A stretch of DNA of 64,000 nucleotides from Chionis minor (taxonomy: Eukaryota; Chordata; Aves; Charadriiformes; Chionididae): NCBI GenBank assembly GCA_013398295.1, contig VZSF01004860.1:200605-264604 (forward strand), written 5' to 3'. Position 1 is the stretch's first letter; each line of letters opens with the position of its first letter. Below are positions 39,201 to 49,717 of the stretch, one piece after another. The notes under the pieces were generated by a model. The model made no database searches, was not told where the DNA came from, and saw only the letters and a list, made by a program, of their open reading frames with translations. The position numbers and the translations under genes were made by a program.

Positions 39201-42200
39201 TATAGAGCTAATCTGCAAACTCAACACTACAAAACAGCACCATGTTACGCCACAGCATTTCTACACAGGTGAAAATGTGCCCCAAAAATTGTTACTGGGC
39301 ACCACGAATAATTCCAGACCACCTCTGTCAAAGGCTGTCACTTGAAGATCAGACTAAAGCCCTCATTTCTGCATCACTATTGTCAGCAAGCTTCATCTGA
39401 GATCAGTTCAGACAACAATGAAAAGAGGTGGGAGAAACAGCAAATGTCCATAGCAATACTCTGGTAAATGGAAAGGAATTATGCTACCAAGAAGAGAATA
39501 TTGGTTAATCTGAAGACATATTTAAATAATAATTTAAAAAAAAAAAGGCAGACAGGAGAATCACTTGAGACCAACAGTTGGAAGTTTTATTGTTCTCTTA
39601 AAATTTTGACATGGTGATTATGGCTTGGTCCATACCAAGTTATCGTGCATCAGCTGGACTATGGTAACTGCCTCCATTCATATTCCCTCCAAGGCAAGTT
39701 CAAGGCATAATGAGATTACGATTTAAGAATTATGCCTTAAATGGAATTTGGAGGGAATATGAACGGAGACAGTTATCACAGTCCAGCTGATGCACTCACC
39801 TCTTTTTGTTTGTTCTTACAAGTTTGTTTTTACAAGTATGACACATGGGATATACTTGTTGAACAAGGTCTAGGCAACTATATCAAAAATAGTGCCAAAG
39901 GAAAAAAAACAAACCTGCTTTTGATTCTCAAGACAACCAACAAGCTTTATACCTGAAATCTGGACTGTAATTCTGTCACCGAATTACAGATTAGCAGATT
40001 CATCTTTTTCAATTTGCTGTTCGAAGGCAAAATTTCCCTTTTCTCTATTTATAGAAAACATCAATATTAGAACCTGATCAATTATTTCCAAGATCAGCCT
40101 GAATATATGCTATGACTTTAAAACAAGACAATGAGCTCTTTCAAACACTGTAGTACCACTTTCAACCTAAGCCTTTAATTGAAGAGTACCTCTAAATTAT
40201 AAGTCTTTGTTTCAGTAACATGGATTATTTAACTCAACAACCTGAGCAAAACCAACCACAATATGAGGTTTAAAAGAAAAGCAAAATTATCCACTGTTTA
40301 AATTCATGCACGCTTATATTATTATATTAGCCAGACTAGGTGATTCTCTCAGCATTACCACTGATGCTCTCAACAGAGAGAGCATCAGGGCCCTGAGGAT
40401 ACAAATGGACTTTCGTGGTCCTGACCAGCCTCACCAGAGGACTCCACCTCTACCGATGTGCCCAGGAGGCCCATCTCAGCTCAGCCCTGGGTCTTCAGTC
40501 CCCACCTGAGCTACATCACAGGAGTACTGGTCAGCAGCTCAGCCACAACCATGCTCACGGCTGGCCACAGATGTTGTTAATCCAGGCCTCGATCTGCAGA
40601 CCAGCTTCCTGGCTTGGCCCCGGACCTGCCTCATTCCCACAAACTTGCCCAATGATCTGCGCTCTTGGACAATCCTGGCTGCTACCTCCTGGTTTGCATT
40701 GCTTAGGTATCGGGGCCTGCCTGTTACACACCCAGCTCCTGGTTCCCTGTCCCTTAAAGAGCAGCCATCCCTCACTGCTCCCTCGCACAGATAACGACAT
40801 CTGCCCTTCAGCCGGCAACCAGAAAAGTTTGAGTCATGCTTTCCAGTTCATGTTGAACACTAAATATGCTGACTAGAGATGATCCCTAGCTCATGTTCAT
40901 CCTTCTCTTTGTACAGCATGTCTTTGCTCAACATGGTGTCATAGGAAAAGCTCACTGGCTTTTGATCTACAGCTCATCTTCCATATCCAATAGTAAAGTT
41001 ATGATCATGTTTTTACAGTGACAAGTTTCTCTGTTATGAAATACGCACCAAGATTTTGAGCAATTTTACTCCCTCTTGCATTCTGCAAGTACTAAAAATT
41101 TAACAGAAACTTTACTATACTCCTTTCTACAGGAAGATGTTTTTACCATCCTAACATAAGCCACGGAGGATTTTAATTCTTCCATTCCTGGCATTGCAAT
41201 GCCAAATTACTATCTAGCTAAATTACACTCTGACATGAGCGTCCATAACTCATATGGGGGTAAATATGTTTTCACAATATAAATGGACCTTTCACTTACA
41301 ATTCATAAACTTCCTGCCTTCAGGGATACATCTCCCCTATGTAAGTATTCACTTGCTCTTTCGAGCCACATGTAGGATGATACTCATGCTGCTACCAGAG
41401 CTGGAGGCTTTCACCATTCAAAGTGAAGACCTTACCTCACCATGGGTGTCCTGAAACTGCACCTCTATGTATTCTGGTGGCAAGGCAGGAATATTAAGAG
41501 CAGACTGAGAGAGAGGAGGGACAGAACGAACAAGTGAAGGTTCAGTGTCTCCAGTTGAAGCCACAAGATTGATGTCCACCAGTTTCTGTGTCAGAACATC
41601 AGAACTCCTCAGTTCCTTATCTTCTAGCTTCAAGTTCTGCACTTCTGAGCTTAAGTTTAGTTCATGCACAATTTGGGGGGCTGCAGAGAGCGAGCTAGAA
41701 ACACCATCTACATCGCTGCTCATGCTTTCTCTTTCTTTCTGCAATTTAAATGCTTCCTTGAGGGCAAGCCAAAGTCCATCGATCCAAGGATCAACCACTA
41801 ATTCCAATCTGGAAAGGAAGGAAGGAAAACAAAAAAGGAGGAAGGAATGGATGAATTATTGTGACTTACTGGACTATTAATTTAAAAATAATGAAAAGAC
41901 AACAGAAGCTAAAAATACTATTCATTTTCCATTTTTAATATATATCTGCAGCTGTTACCACGACAAATATTTTCATTTAGTTATTACCACATTGTAAATT
42001 TATGGAGTCTAGAGCAGATAACAGCCTTGCTCTTCTTCCAGTTTCTCATTTTTATTTCCTTATGCTGAACTTTATAACAGGAAGTTGAAGAGATGGTAGT
42101 AAAATATGCAACTTTTCATTGTGCAACAGCAACATCAATAGCTTACACTAATGTTCCATTTTTATTATTTTAGAACACAAGATATAAGTTTTACGGTTAT

Positions 42201-45200
42201 GGTAATGTTTGTGTTCGGCTGTCTCGTATCATCATGCACAGAACTGACATACTCTCCAGTTCAAAATAAATAAGCCAAGAGTGCAGCCTACCGGCCAGGA
42301 AGAGCAGCAGAACAGGGAGGGAGTTGTTTCCTTACATAACTCCTCTAAAGCAATAAAAAAAACCCCCTTCTTTAATAATTCCTCTACAGTGATTAAAAAG
42401 AAACAAAAAAAAAGAAAAAAAGGATGTTTTATGGAACAGAGCAAAAAATTAAAAAATATTGTAGGGTTTGCTTAAAGCAGCTCTACTGCAAGATCCGAGC
42501 TTGGGTAAAGGTCTGATACATATGTAGAAAGAGATTCCATTAGCTAGTACCACACATACTGGGAATTGGATTTATTTTTATTTGCTTCAGTAAACTGCCT
42601 AAATTTTCAAATCCCTCCACTTATCCTGAATTACTTAATTTCTATAACTGCTAAATACCCTCCATTATTGCAGGCATTACAGATATTTGCTTACACTTTA
42701 AAAATGCAATTTCATTTAACATCAACTGAGATTGAAACGGCACACTGTGTTCAGACAGGACTCATTCCTATGAGGTGCCGAGTGTTCAAGTCGAACTGAT
42801 TTCAAAGAGTTCAGAACGCTTAGCCAAATTCACATGTAATTTTTGTATGCTGAAGAAATAAAATCCGAACTTATTCAGCTCTTACCCTACACAATCATCT
42901 GCTAATCCTGTGTCATAGAAGTGCTGGGCACCAAGTTCTTGAAGTCGTTGGTCTACTGTCTTTCCACCATTACAAAAGAACGTGTATTCTGAATCTCCCA
43001 GACCTAGCAAAATCAGGGGAAAAGTAATCATGTCAATCAGTCAGCCACAGACACAGACAAAGATCTGCAAAGACAACACAGGATTTTCTTGCAGGCAAAC
43101 AGAAGAATCTGATACAGCAAAGTGCACATTATCAGGACACTTTGATGACCTTAAAAAACACATTGGTTTTGTCCCAAAGTAGACATGAAAAAGTGGTTCC
43201 TCCCTCAGAAATGTCAGACACAGAATTTCTCTGAAAACACTTTGCTTTCAATATTTCACATTTCAGAAGAATACCACTTTAGTCTGAGGCTTTTAAAAAA
43301 TACAAAACCACTTACAGGAAAAATGTAAGGAACTGGAATAATTAGAAAAAGAGTAAAACTGATAAACTGTACGTGAATTGCCAAAAGAAATTCTCTCCCC
43401 TTTAGGTTAAAATTGTTGATATATGTCAACAACATAATGGAGAGAGTATTAAAAGTAATTAAAAAATGTTGGAGCCTTGGGAGGGGGGAAAAAAAATAAA
43501 TCAAAGACAGGAGTGATTTTAAACAATATGAAGTAAGAAATGTACAAAAATGTGCATAAGGGAATCTGGTCCAACATCCTCCTCCCTGGGAATCAGAAAT
43601 TTCTTTGTAGATCTCATTTTTGCTGCACTGGGTTTTCTGCCCTTTAACAGTCGTGAAGATGTTCTGTTAGAAGAAGATGCTCTCTGTTATCAGTTCAAAA
43701 GTCAGTGAACTCAGGAGGCATGTTCATGGAGGACGTGAGATTTTAAGGGATCAACTGAACCACTGATGCACCCTAAAAGTCATCAACAACACATACCTTA
43801 CCCTTAACACATGTTTATTTAACAATACACTGGTTATGTAGTCTTCACAAATTCTGTAAGTAATCCACACCACTGTTTCACTATCCTATCACAATTTTTC
43901 ACAGCATGATCTTTCTTGTGTGCAGTTTCAAACCACTAGACCCTTATTATTCCCACCTAACAATGGACTATTCCTTTCTCCTTTATGATAGCTTTTTTTT
44001 GACTTTTTCTTTTAAAAAGACTTCTGCTCCCTCTCAAGTACAGTACTGGGAGCAAACACTCCATTGGACAAACTGAAATGAATACTACGAATGTATTGTA
44101 AGACTGGTAACTTCTTAGACTTGTATCACAAAACATGTTATAATTTAGATACTGTATATGTTACAACAAAAATCAGTATTAATACAGTTCTTAAGTTCAT
44201 ATATTCATATGCATATATGCATTCAGTCAGCTATGAAAAACCCAACCATTTCACAAACTGTAATATATAATTAGGCAATAGCATAACATCTTCTCAAAAT
44301 GTTACATGATTAGAACGCATATGTTTCAGACTTCCACATTATATATCCACTAGAAATTTCCTTCTAGGGGGTACTTTCCTCACTAGAAATCTAGAAGTTT
44401 TCTCACTCCTACCTATCAACTTAAACTCGTCAGGCAAAAATAACCTAGGCCCAGATAGAAGTTTCTGGAGTTTGTTTAAACACAACCTGAACATTCAAAC
44501 AGCTGACCCTACCATAAGCTCAAGATATATCACATGCATTTTGCATCTCACTCTTTAATCTGAAGTTATAGTCCTTCTATTGACAAGTATGACATTCAAA
44601 ATTAAAAAAAATATTGCAAATTTAAAGGGAAGGAATGATCTTTAAAACTCATTTTTAAGAACACTTTATACTGCCTTTCCCTCTGTATAGAAACATGTCC
44701 AATTACTCACAGTCAAGTAAACTCATCTAGTCCACAGAGACTTGACACAAAACTAAAACTTCAACAATTATAGATAGCTTACATCATATTTTGTTTATGT
44801 AAAAAAAAATTAAACCATAAAAAAATTAAATTGGTAGCTTAACTTTAGATCATTTTTGTGACGCTTTTCCTTTATTGCTCATAGAGGACATTACAGAAAA
44901 AAGCTGTTCATGTTATAAAAATAAATGTTTTATAAGCACTTAAAAAACCCAAACAACCTATTCACAAGTAAAAAAATACAAAAATTCACTGACAGTCAAG
45001 TGCTGCAATACTATAGAAAATACTGAGTCACCTAGCAATCCATACTGGAGATGTGCGAAATGATCAGGTGGCAAGGTGGTGTCTTGAATTTTCTTTACAA
45101 ACTTGCGGGCAGTGTCTGGTGGGTCTCCAGTACCAGTAGTGGAAATAACAATAACTACAGGATCCTTTTCTGTTTCCAGGTTATACTACAAGGAATAGAA

Positions 45201-48200
45201 CAAGTAAGTTACAAGGTGCCATTTGATACTTATTTGTGGCCTTAGATACTATTTTCCACCCTTCCTTTTCCCAAAGGTACACAGAAAAATGTTTAATCTC
45301 ATCTTACTTGTATTAAACCACAGGAAGTCTTTCAAGTCATTTTGGGAATTCAGCTTATAATCTTGGTTGTAGTTTTCAGGACCAAACTGGGTAAAGCTCT
45401 GAGGAACCTGGCCTGACCTCAGCTGACCTTGCTGTGAGAGGACCTCATGAAGTCCCTTCCGACTTCAATTATCCCATGATCCCACACACAAACACCGAAG
45501 GGCAGCATTTTGAGCAGGCTAGCGCACACGCAAAGAATACTTCACAACTGCGCTCAGCTTAAATACAGAACACCTACAGTATTTGCTTTGTCAACTGGAA
45601 AAAGTATATATGATCACAATCACACAGTTAGCCAAGCCTGATAATTTCACACAGGTAACTGAGGTGTGGCTGTACAAACTGTGGGGATCGTTTCTAAATT
45701 CCTTCAGAGAACATTTGGTTCTGTCTGATAACACACGTTTCTTCTGTCTCTGCCACTAAAAACCCCTGTGATCCAAGGGAACTAAAGTAACTCTGAACAG
45801 AGATAATGAGTGATCATGTTCTACAACCTGATTCATTTTGGCCCCTTCACCCCTTCATTTATCTCCCCTTTTCTAGTCCCGATCTTTCACATCTCCCATA
45901 CTTTTATGGGGGCTACTCCCATTATACCAGGTCGACAAGAACTGCCTGTATTTGAGATTGTGTGTCAGTTCCATAAATTCAGGCGTCATATAACCATTTA
46001 TTACTTCTCAAGCAAAAAGCGTTCTGTGTCTGTGATTACTCCAGCCTTCCACCGGTAGCAGGCTGCAGCACCGTGCTAGCGTGCTGTCTGTCAGGTCACC
46101 CACACAACACGCTCTTTCACAGCACCCTGGCGGGCTAGGGGGTTTGAACCACACGGACACCGTGCGACTACGTGAAACACAGCTACACAGCATCACTGAC
46201 ACCTTGCTTGGGAGAGACCTCTGGAGGGCACCTAGTCCCACCCCATGCTCCAAGTGGGGCTAACTGCCAGCGCTGCATTAGGTCAGCTATGACTCTAGCA
46301 GCCTCTTCCACCCAGAAGAACTTCTTCCATTAGTGTCAAATCTGAGTTTATCAGGCTGCACTCGGTGGATTTTGCCTCCCGTTGTAGTCTTCTGCTGCCA
46401 AGAAGACTTTGGCTCAAGTAAGCTGCTATTAGGTCACTCTTTAGCCTCCTCTTTCCCATAGTAAGCAATTTGAGCTCCTTTTACTGCTCCCTGTAGGTTT
46501 CAGTTTAAACTCTCTCCCAGCATTCCAAGTTCAATAAAATAGTAGGGTTATGAGAAAATACAAATAAAGATTGCAAGAGATGCTATGCTGCATTTAAAGC
46601 AGTTTCAGTACTGCAATCCAAAACTTCAGAGTTTGAGGAGTTCTCTTGTAAACGCTTCACTCAATGAATCACTTAAACCTTATTACCTCCTCAAGGCGTA
46701 TTAAAAGTTAGCCCTTACATCTACAATCCAAAAAGATTAGGAATGGAGTATCAACGGGGTTTTGCTGTTGTCATTTTTTCCAAAACCTTCCTGAAGGACC
46801 AAAACTAGTTGCATGGAGCAACTTAAATTACCATCTGGAACAGTGTCCCATGTCTGACAGCGGCCAATAGCAGGTGTCTAGAGAAGTAGAAGAGAAGAGA
46901 ATAAGCATGCAAGGATATTGCCCCAGTACTTTGACAGACTTGACAGTGATTTGTGGTCCAGGGACATTCCAAACAAAGGTTTTTTTTCTTTTACAAGTTC
47001 AGGTGCACTCCAAGTACCTGAAAATTCCAGAGACTTCCAAAACTGAACTATAAGTTGTGCAAAAAAAGGCCTTAAGGTTCCTACTGCAATAACCCGCATT
47101 TCCAAATCTTCCACAACTGATTTTCTAAGTACAAATACAAGAGCTTCTGCAGTGCACTGTTGCAGATGACTATTGCTTTTAAAAACAAAAGCAAGCAAGG
47201 GTATACTGGTATCACATAAAAAGTTACACTAAATTATATTCCATTTAAAAAAAAAAAGAAAAAAGAAAAAAGATACATTACCTTTTACTTTCTATGCTTG
47301 TATTAGAACAGAGGTATGATTAGTTCACTAAATTCTTGCTTGCTCCGCTACACATTCCCCTGTGTAAACCTAAAGACCTTTTGGAAGCCAAATGTTTGTG
47401 AACAGACTCCTTAAGAAGCAAAGTCAAAGCCACCTGGTCTCTGGGAGGACAGATGTTCTGCACTAATTTCTGTCACTTAGCAAGAAGTCTGATGTATCAC
47501 TAGACCAACAAGAACCTTACACAACTACATGTTTTTTCGCTCTACCTTCCACTTCTTCCTGTACCCTTAGCGTTAGATCTTTGTCCCATTCTTCCTCCTT
47601 CCTTCAAAAGTACTCCTCAGCTGAGGATAGCAATGGCACACAACAGCAGTGAACAGCCTGCTCAAGCTGTGAATGCTGAAGGAAGAGGACAGCATGGCAA
47701 ATGTGCTTATTCAGATAACTCATCCAAGGCTAACTACATCCACTGTGACCCACAAAGATCTCCATTTAACCTCATATTTTACTGCTCCTACCTCACTTCC
47801 ACTTCATTTCAGTCTTTCATCAAGCATAAAAAGCAATCACAGTAACTAACCAAAGATTTATCACCTTTTCTCACCTACGAGAGTGTAGGTGAGAGACTCT
47901 ACTTGGAAACAGCCAGTGTTTCCCAGACTTGAGCAGTATTTGACCATTCATTTCTGTATGGCAATAGGATCACATTACGACTATTGACCCTGTAGCCACC
48001 TATTCCATCCATAGACCCTCACAGCAACGCCTTTAAGTGATGACAAGGTCTGAGAAACAACCAACAGCCGCATAGAGCTGGGCCTTCTAACTGACCAATA
48101 TGGACAAACCACAAACCTCTTACTTCCTCACCTAAGGCATACACACACACATCTCTGAAACATGTATGTTGTGGAATAAAGTCTCATATCTAACATGTCC

Positions 48201-49677
48201 CAAGGACTTCACAAGGGGCACCAACAAATTCAAGTAAACTCTTGCTCCAGTACATTATACCACCCTGCCTTCCCCTCCCCAACTACACCTATGATTCTAG
48301 AAGTTCTCTTTATTTACAGTAAAGAGTAAGGACAAGCTTAAGTGATGAAATCTACAAAGCTGCAGAAATCATTTTTTTTCTTCAGTGCCCAGTTCTCAGA
48401 TTCTGAATTCAATACATCTTTTTACCTCATCAGTAACTTGCAGTTCTGAGTTGTCTTGCCAAATTTGACAAAACAGATTTATTCAAGCAGCAAGCTAGAA
48501 ATATCCTGCCTACTGCCTTCCTGAAACTAATCTGCAAACCTGTCAAATGCAGAAGAAATGGAATGGAATGGAAGAATATAAGGAGAATCTTCACATTCCC
48601 TGCTGTCTGCATAGAACTGTCTTTGTAACGCTTTGCTACATACTCAGTGGACATTCATTCACAAGCAGATGTCCAGCTACCCAACATGTAGCATATCCCC
48701 AAGAAAGCAACTTGCTAAAAGGGAATGAAATTATTTCTATAAACTTCTCACATTTTCAAGTGCATGAAAAAAAAACTTCTTTGGGTGGTATTTTCTGCTA
48801 ATCTCATATGAAATACCAGGATAACAAGTTTGATCTGTTTGATTTTTCGAATGTTTTTGTTTGAAGACATGCAGAAGAAAGTACTTAGTGAAGGAAATCA
48901 CAGGCCATATTGCTTTTAGTCACAGACAGACACTAACAGTTTTCACATTCTTACCCTTGGATAATGCCAAATAATAAAAAGCCACTTCTTTACTCCACCC
49001 AAGCTTTTTATTTCCTTCTAGAATACATCTTGAGTTTACCCAGTGTCAACTGGTGTGAGCATATATGCTAAGTAACTCAAGAAGATCCCACAAAAAATCA
49101 GGGTCATGCCAAAGCCCACACTTAATAAACACAGGACCTCAATGCAACACAAAAACAACAGGGGGAAAAAAAGCATCATTTCTAACAACAGGAGATCTGA
49201 ACAATAAATACAGAACTCATTCACTACTGCATACATAAATAGCTTTCAAGAAGTCACGGCACTGTTGTTAGAAGAGAGATCAAAGATATATGCAGTTACT
49301 GTTCTAACAAGAAAAGTAGCAGCTTTGGCAGAAGGCTACTAAGTGTCTGTGAGTATTGGTCCAAATTACTGATTCATAAGATTCATACGATACAAAAATG
49401 TAAAGCTAGATGGTACATTTTAGGTGGGTGCATGTGCTCAGCCTTTATGATTATTAACGGCCACTACTCAAGCACATGAACATAAATGCAGCTCTTAAAT
49501 ATCTATTTTTCAAAACAGAATGGAGTATCTCACCTTGTCCATTTCACTTATACAGTGCATATCAGCTTCAAGTCCATGGGCACCTGCTTGCTGCCATATT
49601 TCCTCAGCTATGGCTTTTGCCTGCCCCTTTTGTGTTGCATAGAGGAGCAAAAACCTCCTTTTTAAATCACAGCACAT
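24135..49677 (-). CDS. MTRR: Methionine synthase reductase, whole coding span (14 coding exons)
   Basis: MTRR reductively reactivates cob(II)alamin methionine synthase (MTR), passing electrons NADPH to FAD to FMN to cobalamin in the cytosol. Fourteen exons join with consistent phases and GT-AG borders into 700 residues; human MTRR has 698. Visible landmarks are the FMN-binding flavodoxin signature YATQKGQ (residues 13-19), STTGTGDPP (63-71), GLGDSEY (100-106), the FAD motif RSYS (454-457), GVCTGWLA (490-497), the NADPH-binding VGPGTG (546-551), FFGCRH (580-585), YVCG (650-653) and a penultimate Trp699 that stacks on FAD in this family. A divergent hinge (about 155-265) separates the flavodoxin and FAD/NADPH halves. 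The start is the ATG in the 49,534-49,717 exon, chosen because it sits five codons before the conserved [11 protein letters not shown]; its -3 base is G. The frame stays open upstream to the splice acceptor, so a longer N-terminus from exon 1 is possible. FASTKD3 lies head-to-head. Confidence 0.97.
25232..25411 (-). CDS. MTRR: MTRR exon 14
   Basis: It encodes [20 protein letters not shown] through [18 protein letters not shown] to RGYFYVCG. The SRD tripeptide and YVCG are conserved NADP(H)-domain motifs. The donor is TGG|GTGAGT with a split Gly (phase 2). The following intron (24,280-25,231) holds nothing I recognise. Confidence 0.95.
25498..25590 (-). CDS. MTRR: MTRR exon 13
   Basis: It encodes [20 protein letters not shown] followed by [15 protein letters not shown] with the following acidic stretch is the family's NADPH-binding segment. 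The donor is TCAA|GTAAGT, phase 2. Confidence 0.95.
27165..27283 (-). CDS. MTRR: MTRR exon 12
   Basis: It encodes [20 protein letters not shown] and then the NADPH pyrophosphate-binding [16 protein letters not shown]. Human MTRR has GIAPF here, so the Ala-to-Ser change is conservative. The donor is ATAG|GTATGT, phase 2. The following intron (25,591-27,164) is AT-rich with nothing recognisable. Confidence 0.96.
29507..29693 (-). CDS. MTRR: MTRR exon 11
   Basis: It encodes [18 protein letters not shown] followed by the FAD-binding [15 protein letters not shown] and a variable acidic loop ending PSIEK. Entry completes the split Ser (AG+T) and the exit donor AAAG|GTACAA is phase 0. The following intron of about 2.2 kb (27,284-29,506) is AT-rich with no feature I recognise. 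Confidence 0.95.
29814..29881 (+). repeat. 39-bp tandem duplication in MTRR intron
   Basis: A 29-base segment at 29,814-29,842 recurs at 29,853-29,881 with four differences, all transitions. Both copies contain GATATT(T/C)ATATAT. Confidence 0.7.
30111..30126 (+). repeat. (AC)8 microsatellite
   Basis: Eight AC units in the MTRR intron between exons 10 and 11. Confidence 0.8.
30185..30227 (-). CDS. MTRR: MTRR exon 10 (43-nt small exon)
   Basis: Only 43 bases: the rest of a Glu codon, then [13 protein letters not shown] plus two bases of the next Ser. It contains the RxYS motif that binds the FAD pyrophosphate in this enzyme family, so skipping it would both shift the frame and remove a cofactor motif. 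The acceptor is TTTTTCAG and the donor CAAG|GTAATG. The following intron holds a 39-bp tandem duplication at about 29,814-29,881 and an (AC)8 run at 30,111. Confidence 0.93.
31318..31498 (-). CDS. MTRR: MTRR exon 9
   Basis: It encodes [20 protein letters not shown] and continues through [17 protein letters not shown] to [12 protein letters not shown], part of the helical connecting domain. The acceptor is TCTGCAG and the donor ATTG|GTAAGT (phase 1). The following intron (30,228-31,317) has a (TA)/(CA)-rich stretch near 30,800-30,860. Confidence 0.95.
33227..33315 (-). CDS. MTRR: MTRR exon 8
   Basis: Twenty-nine full codons reading [29 protein letters not shown], close to the mammalian sequence in the connecting domain. 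The acceptor CCTAG and phase 2 entry fit exon 7. The donor is AAG|GTGTTT, weaker than all other donors in this gene. The following intron (31,499-33,226) shows nothing recognisable. Confidence 0.93.
35756..36500. other. GC-richer unclassified block in MTRR intron 7
   Basis: It contrasts with the AT-rich flanks and contains short ORFs on both strands without family resemblance. It is probably an old interspersed repeat, but I cannot name the family. Confidence 0.35.
36981..37134 (-). CDS. MTRR: MTRR exon 7
   Basis: It encodes [19 protein letters not shown], the typical ferredoxin-reductase-like YQPGD segment, then a helix ending in GTKKKG with the last Gly split (donor AAAG|GTACGG, phase 1). 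The following intron of about 3.7 kb (33,316-36,980) contains a GC-richer block at 35.75-36.5 kb that I cannot classify; the rest is AT-rich. Confidence 0.95.
38676..38692 (+). repeat. (AT)8 microsatellite
   Basis: Alternating AT run about 80 bases past the MTRR exon 6 donor in transcript direction. Confidence 0.8.
38774..38896 (-). CDS. MTRR: MTRR exon 6
   Basis: A phase 0-0 exon of 41 codons, residues 264-304. It carries [28 protein letters not shown], the start of the FAD-binding domain. The acceptor is TTTTTCAG and the donor GCA|GTAAGT. The following intron (37,135-38,773) is AT-rich, with an (AT)n run at 38,676-38,692. Confidence 0.95.
39646..39794. repeat. 149-bp imperfect inverted repeat (hairpin) in MTRR intron 5
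   Basis: Two 66-base arms (39,646-39,711 and 39,729-39,794) are reverse complements at 55 of 66 positions with no gaps, separated by a 17-base loop. The outer 15 and inner 10 positions are perfect. In the MTRR-sense (minus) RNA three of the four mismatches in the outer half become G-U wobbles. No flanking target-site duplication is evident. It could be a palindromic MITE-like remnant or a structured intronic RNA. Confidence 0.85.
40330..40880. other. GC-richer unclassified block in MTRR intron 5
   Basis: About 550 bp of clearly higher GC than its surroundings, with a 153-codon plus-strand ORF (40,415-40,876) lacking known motifs. It is probably an interspersed repeat such as a diverged LTR, but no termini or motifs are decisive. 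Confidence 0.35.
41436..41808 (-). CDS. MTRR: MTRR exon 5 (end of FMN domain plus hinge)
   Basis: The largest exon, residues 139-263. It begins [16 protein letters not shown], the end of the flavodoxin domain, then runs through a Ser/Glu-rich low-conservation hinge and ends at the conserved [18 protein letters not shown] block before the FAD half. The donor is GAG|GTAAGG, phase 0. The hinge is where vertebrate MTRR proteins diverge most, so its weak similarity is expected. The following intron carries the 39.6-39.8 kb inverted repeat and the GC-richer block at 40.3-40.9 kb. Confidence 0.95.
42886..43003 (-). CDS. MTRR: MTRR exon 4
   Basis: It starts with the second half of a Gly codon and reads [14 protein letters not shown], the FMN isoalloxazine-binding segment, followed by the helix [25 protein letters not shown]. 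The donor is GG|GTAAGA (phase 2). The following intron (41,809-42,885) shows an A-rich stretch around 42,350-42,460 and nothing else notable. Confidence 0.95.
45032..45185 (-). CDS. MTRR: MTRR exon 3
   Basis: It opens in phase 0 with YNLETEK and carries the flavodoxin core [20 protein letters not shown], then ends with YGLLG split by the donor CTAG|GTGACT (phase 1). The STTGTGDPP loop contacts FMN in this family. The following intron to 43,004 is AT-rich and I see no gene or recognisable repeat in it. Confidence 0.95.
45391..45483 (+). mobile_element. CR1 LINE 3'-end fragment
   Basis: GAGGAACCTGGCCTGACCTC, GTGAGAGGACCTCATGAAGT and CCCTTCCGACTTCAATTATC follow the CR1 3' UTR to its end (consensus CAACCTGGTCTAG..., CCCTTCCAACCC..ATTCTATGAT). 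It is in plus orientation inside the MTRR intron between exons 2 and 3. Confidence 0.65.
46208..46500 (-). mobile_element. CR1 LINE 3'-UTR fragment
   Basis: GGGAGAGACCTCTGGAGGGC followed by ACCTAGTCCCACCCCATGCTCCAAGTGGGG is the reverse complement of the CR1 3' region. The part beyond about 46,300 is more diverged. Confidence 0.65.
47869..47894. repeat. Perfect 10-bp stem hairpin
   Basis: TCTCACCTAC, a six-base loop, then GTAGGTGAGA. It lies in the MTRR intron between exons 2 and 3 with no U-run or other signal next to it. Confidence 0.6.
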
Positions 49678-49717
49678 TTCCCAAAACACAGCACTTTTTT
49701 TTTTTAATTTATAGACA
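49534..49717 (-). CDS. MTRR: MTRR exon 2, first coding exon with start codon
   Basis: The acceptor is a good pyrimidine tract ending CTGCAG and the donor is AAG|GTGAGA. Coding starts at the ATG at 49,677-49,675; bases 49,678-49,717 are 5' UTR or an in-frame extension. It encodes residues 1-48, covering the first beta strand and the phosphate-binding loop of the FMN domain. A run of 11 A's (sense) lies just upstream of the ATG. The intron upstream (49,718 to about 53.4 kb) holds no further exon I can identify. The intron downstream holds CR1 pieces at 45.4 and 46.2 kb and a short perfect hairpin at 47.87 kb. Confidence 0.93.

Noticed and set aside
40415..40876. 153-codon plus-strand ORF in MTRR intron 5
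   Set aside because: It lies in a probable repeat block antisense to MTRR, with biased composition and no family resemblance.
46878..47198. 106-codon minus-strand ORF in the MTRR intron between exons 2 and 3
   Set aside because: MTRR exons 2 and 3 join perfectly in phase without it and it has no homology to flavodoxin sequence.
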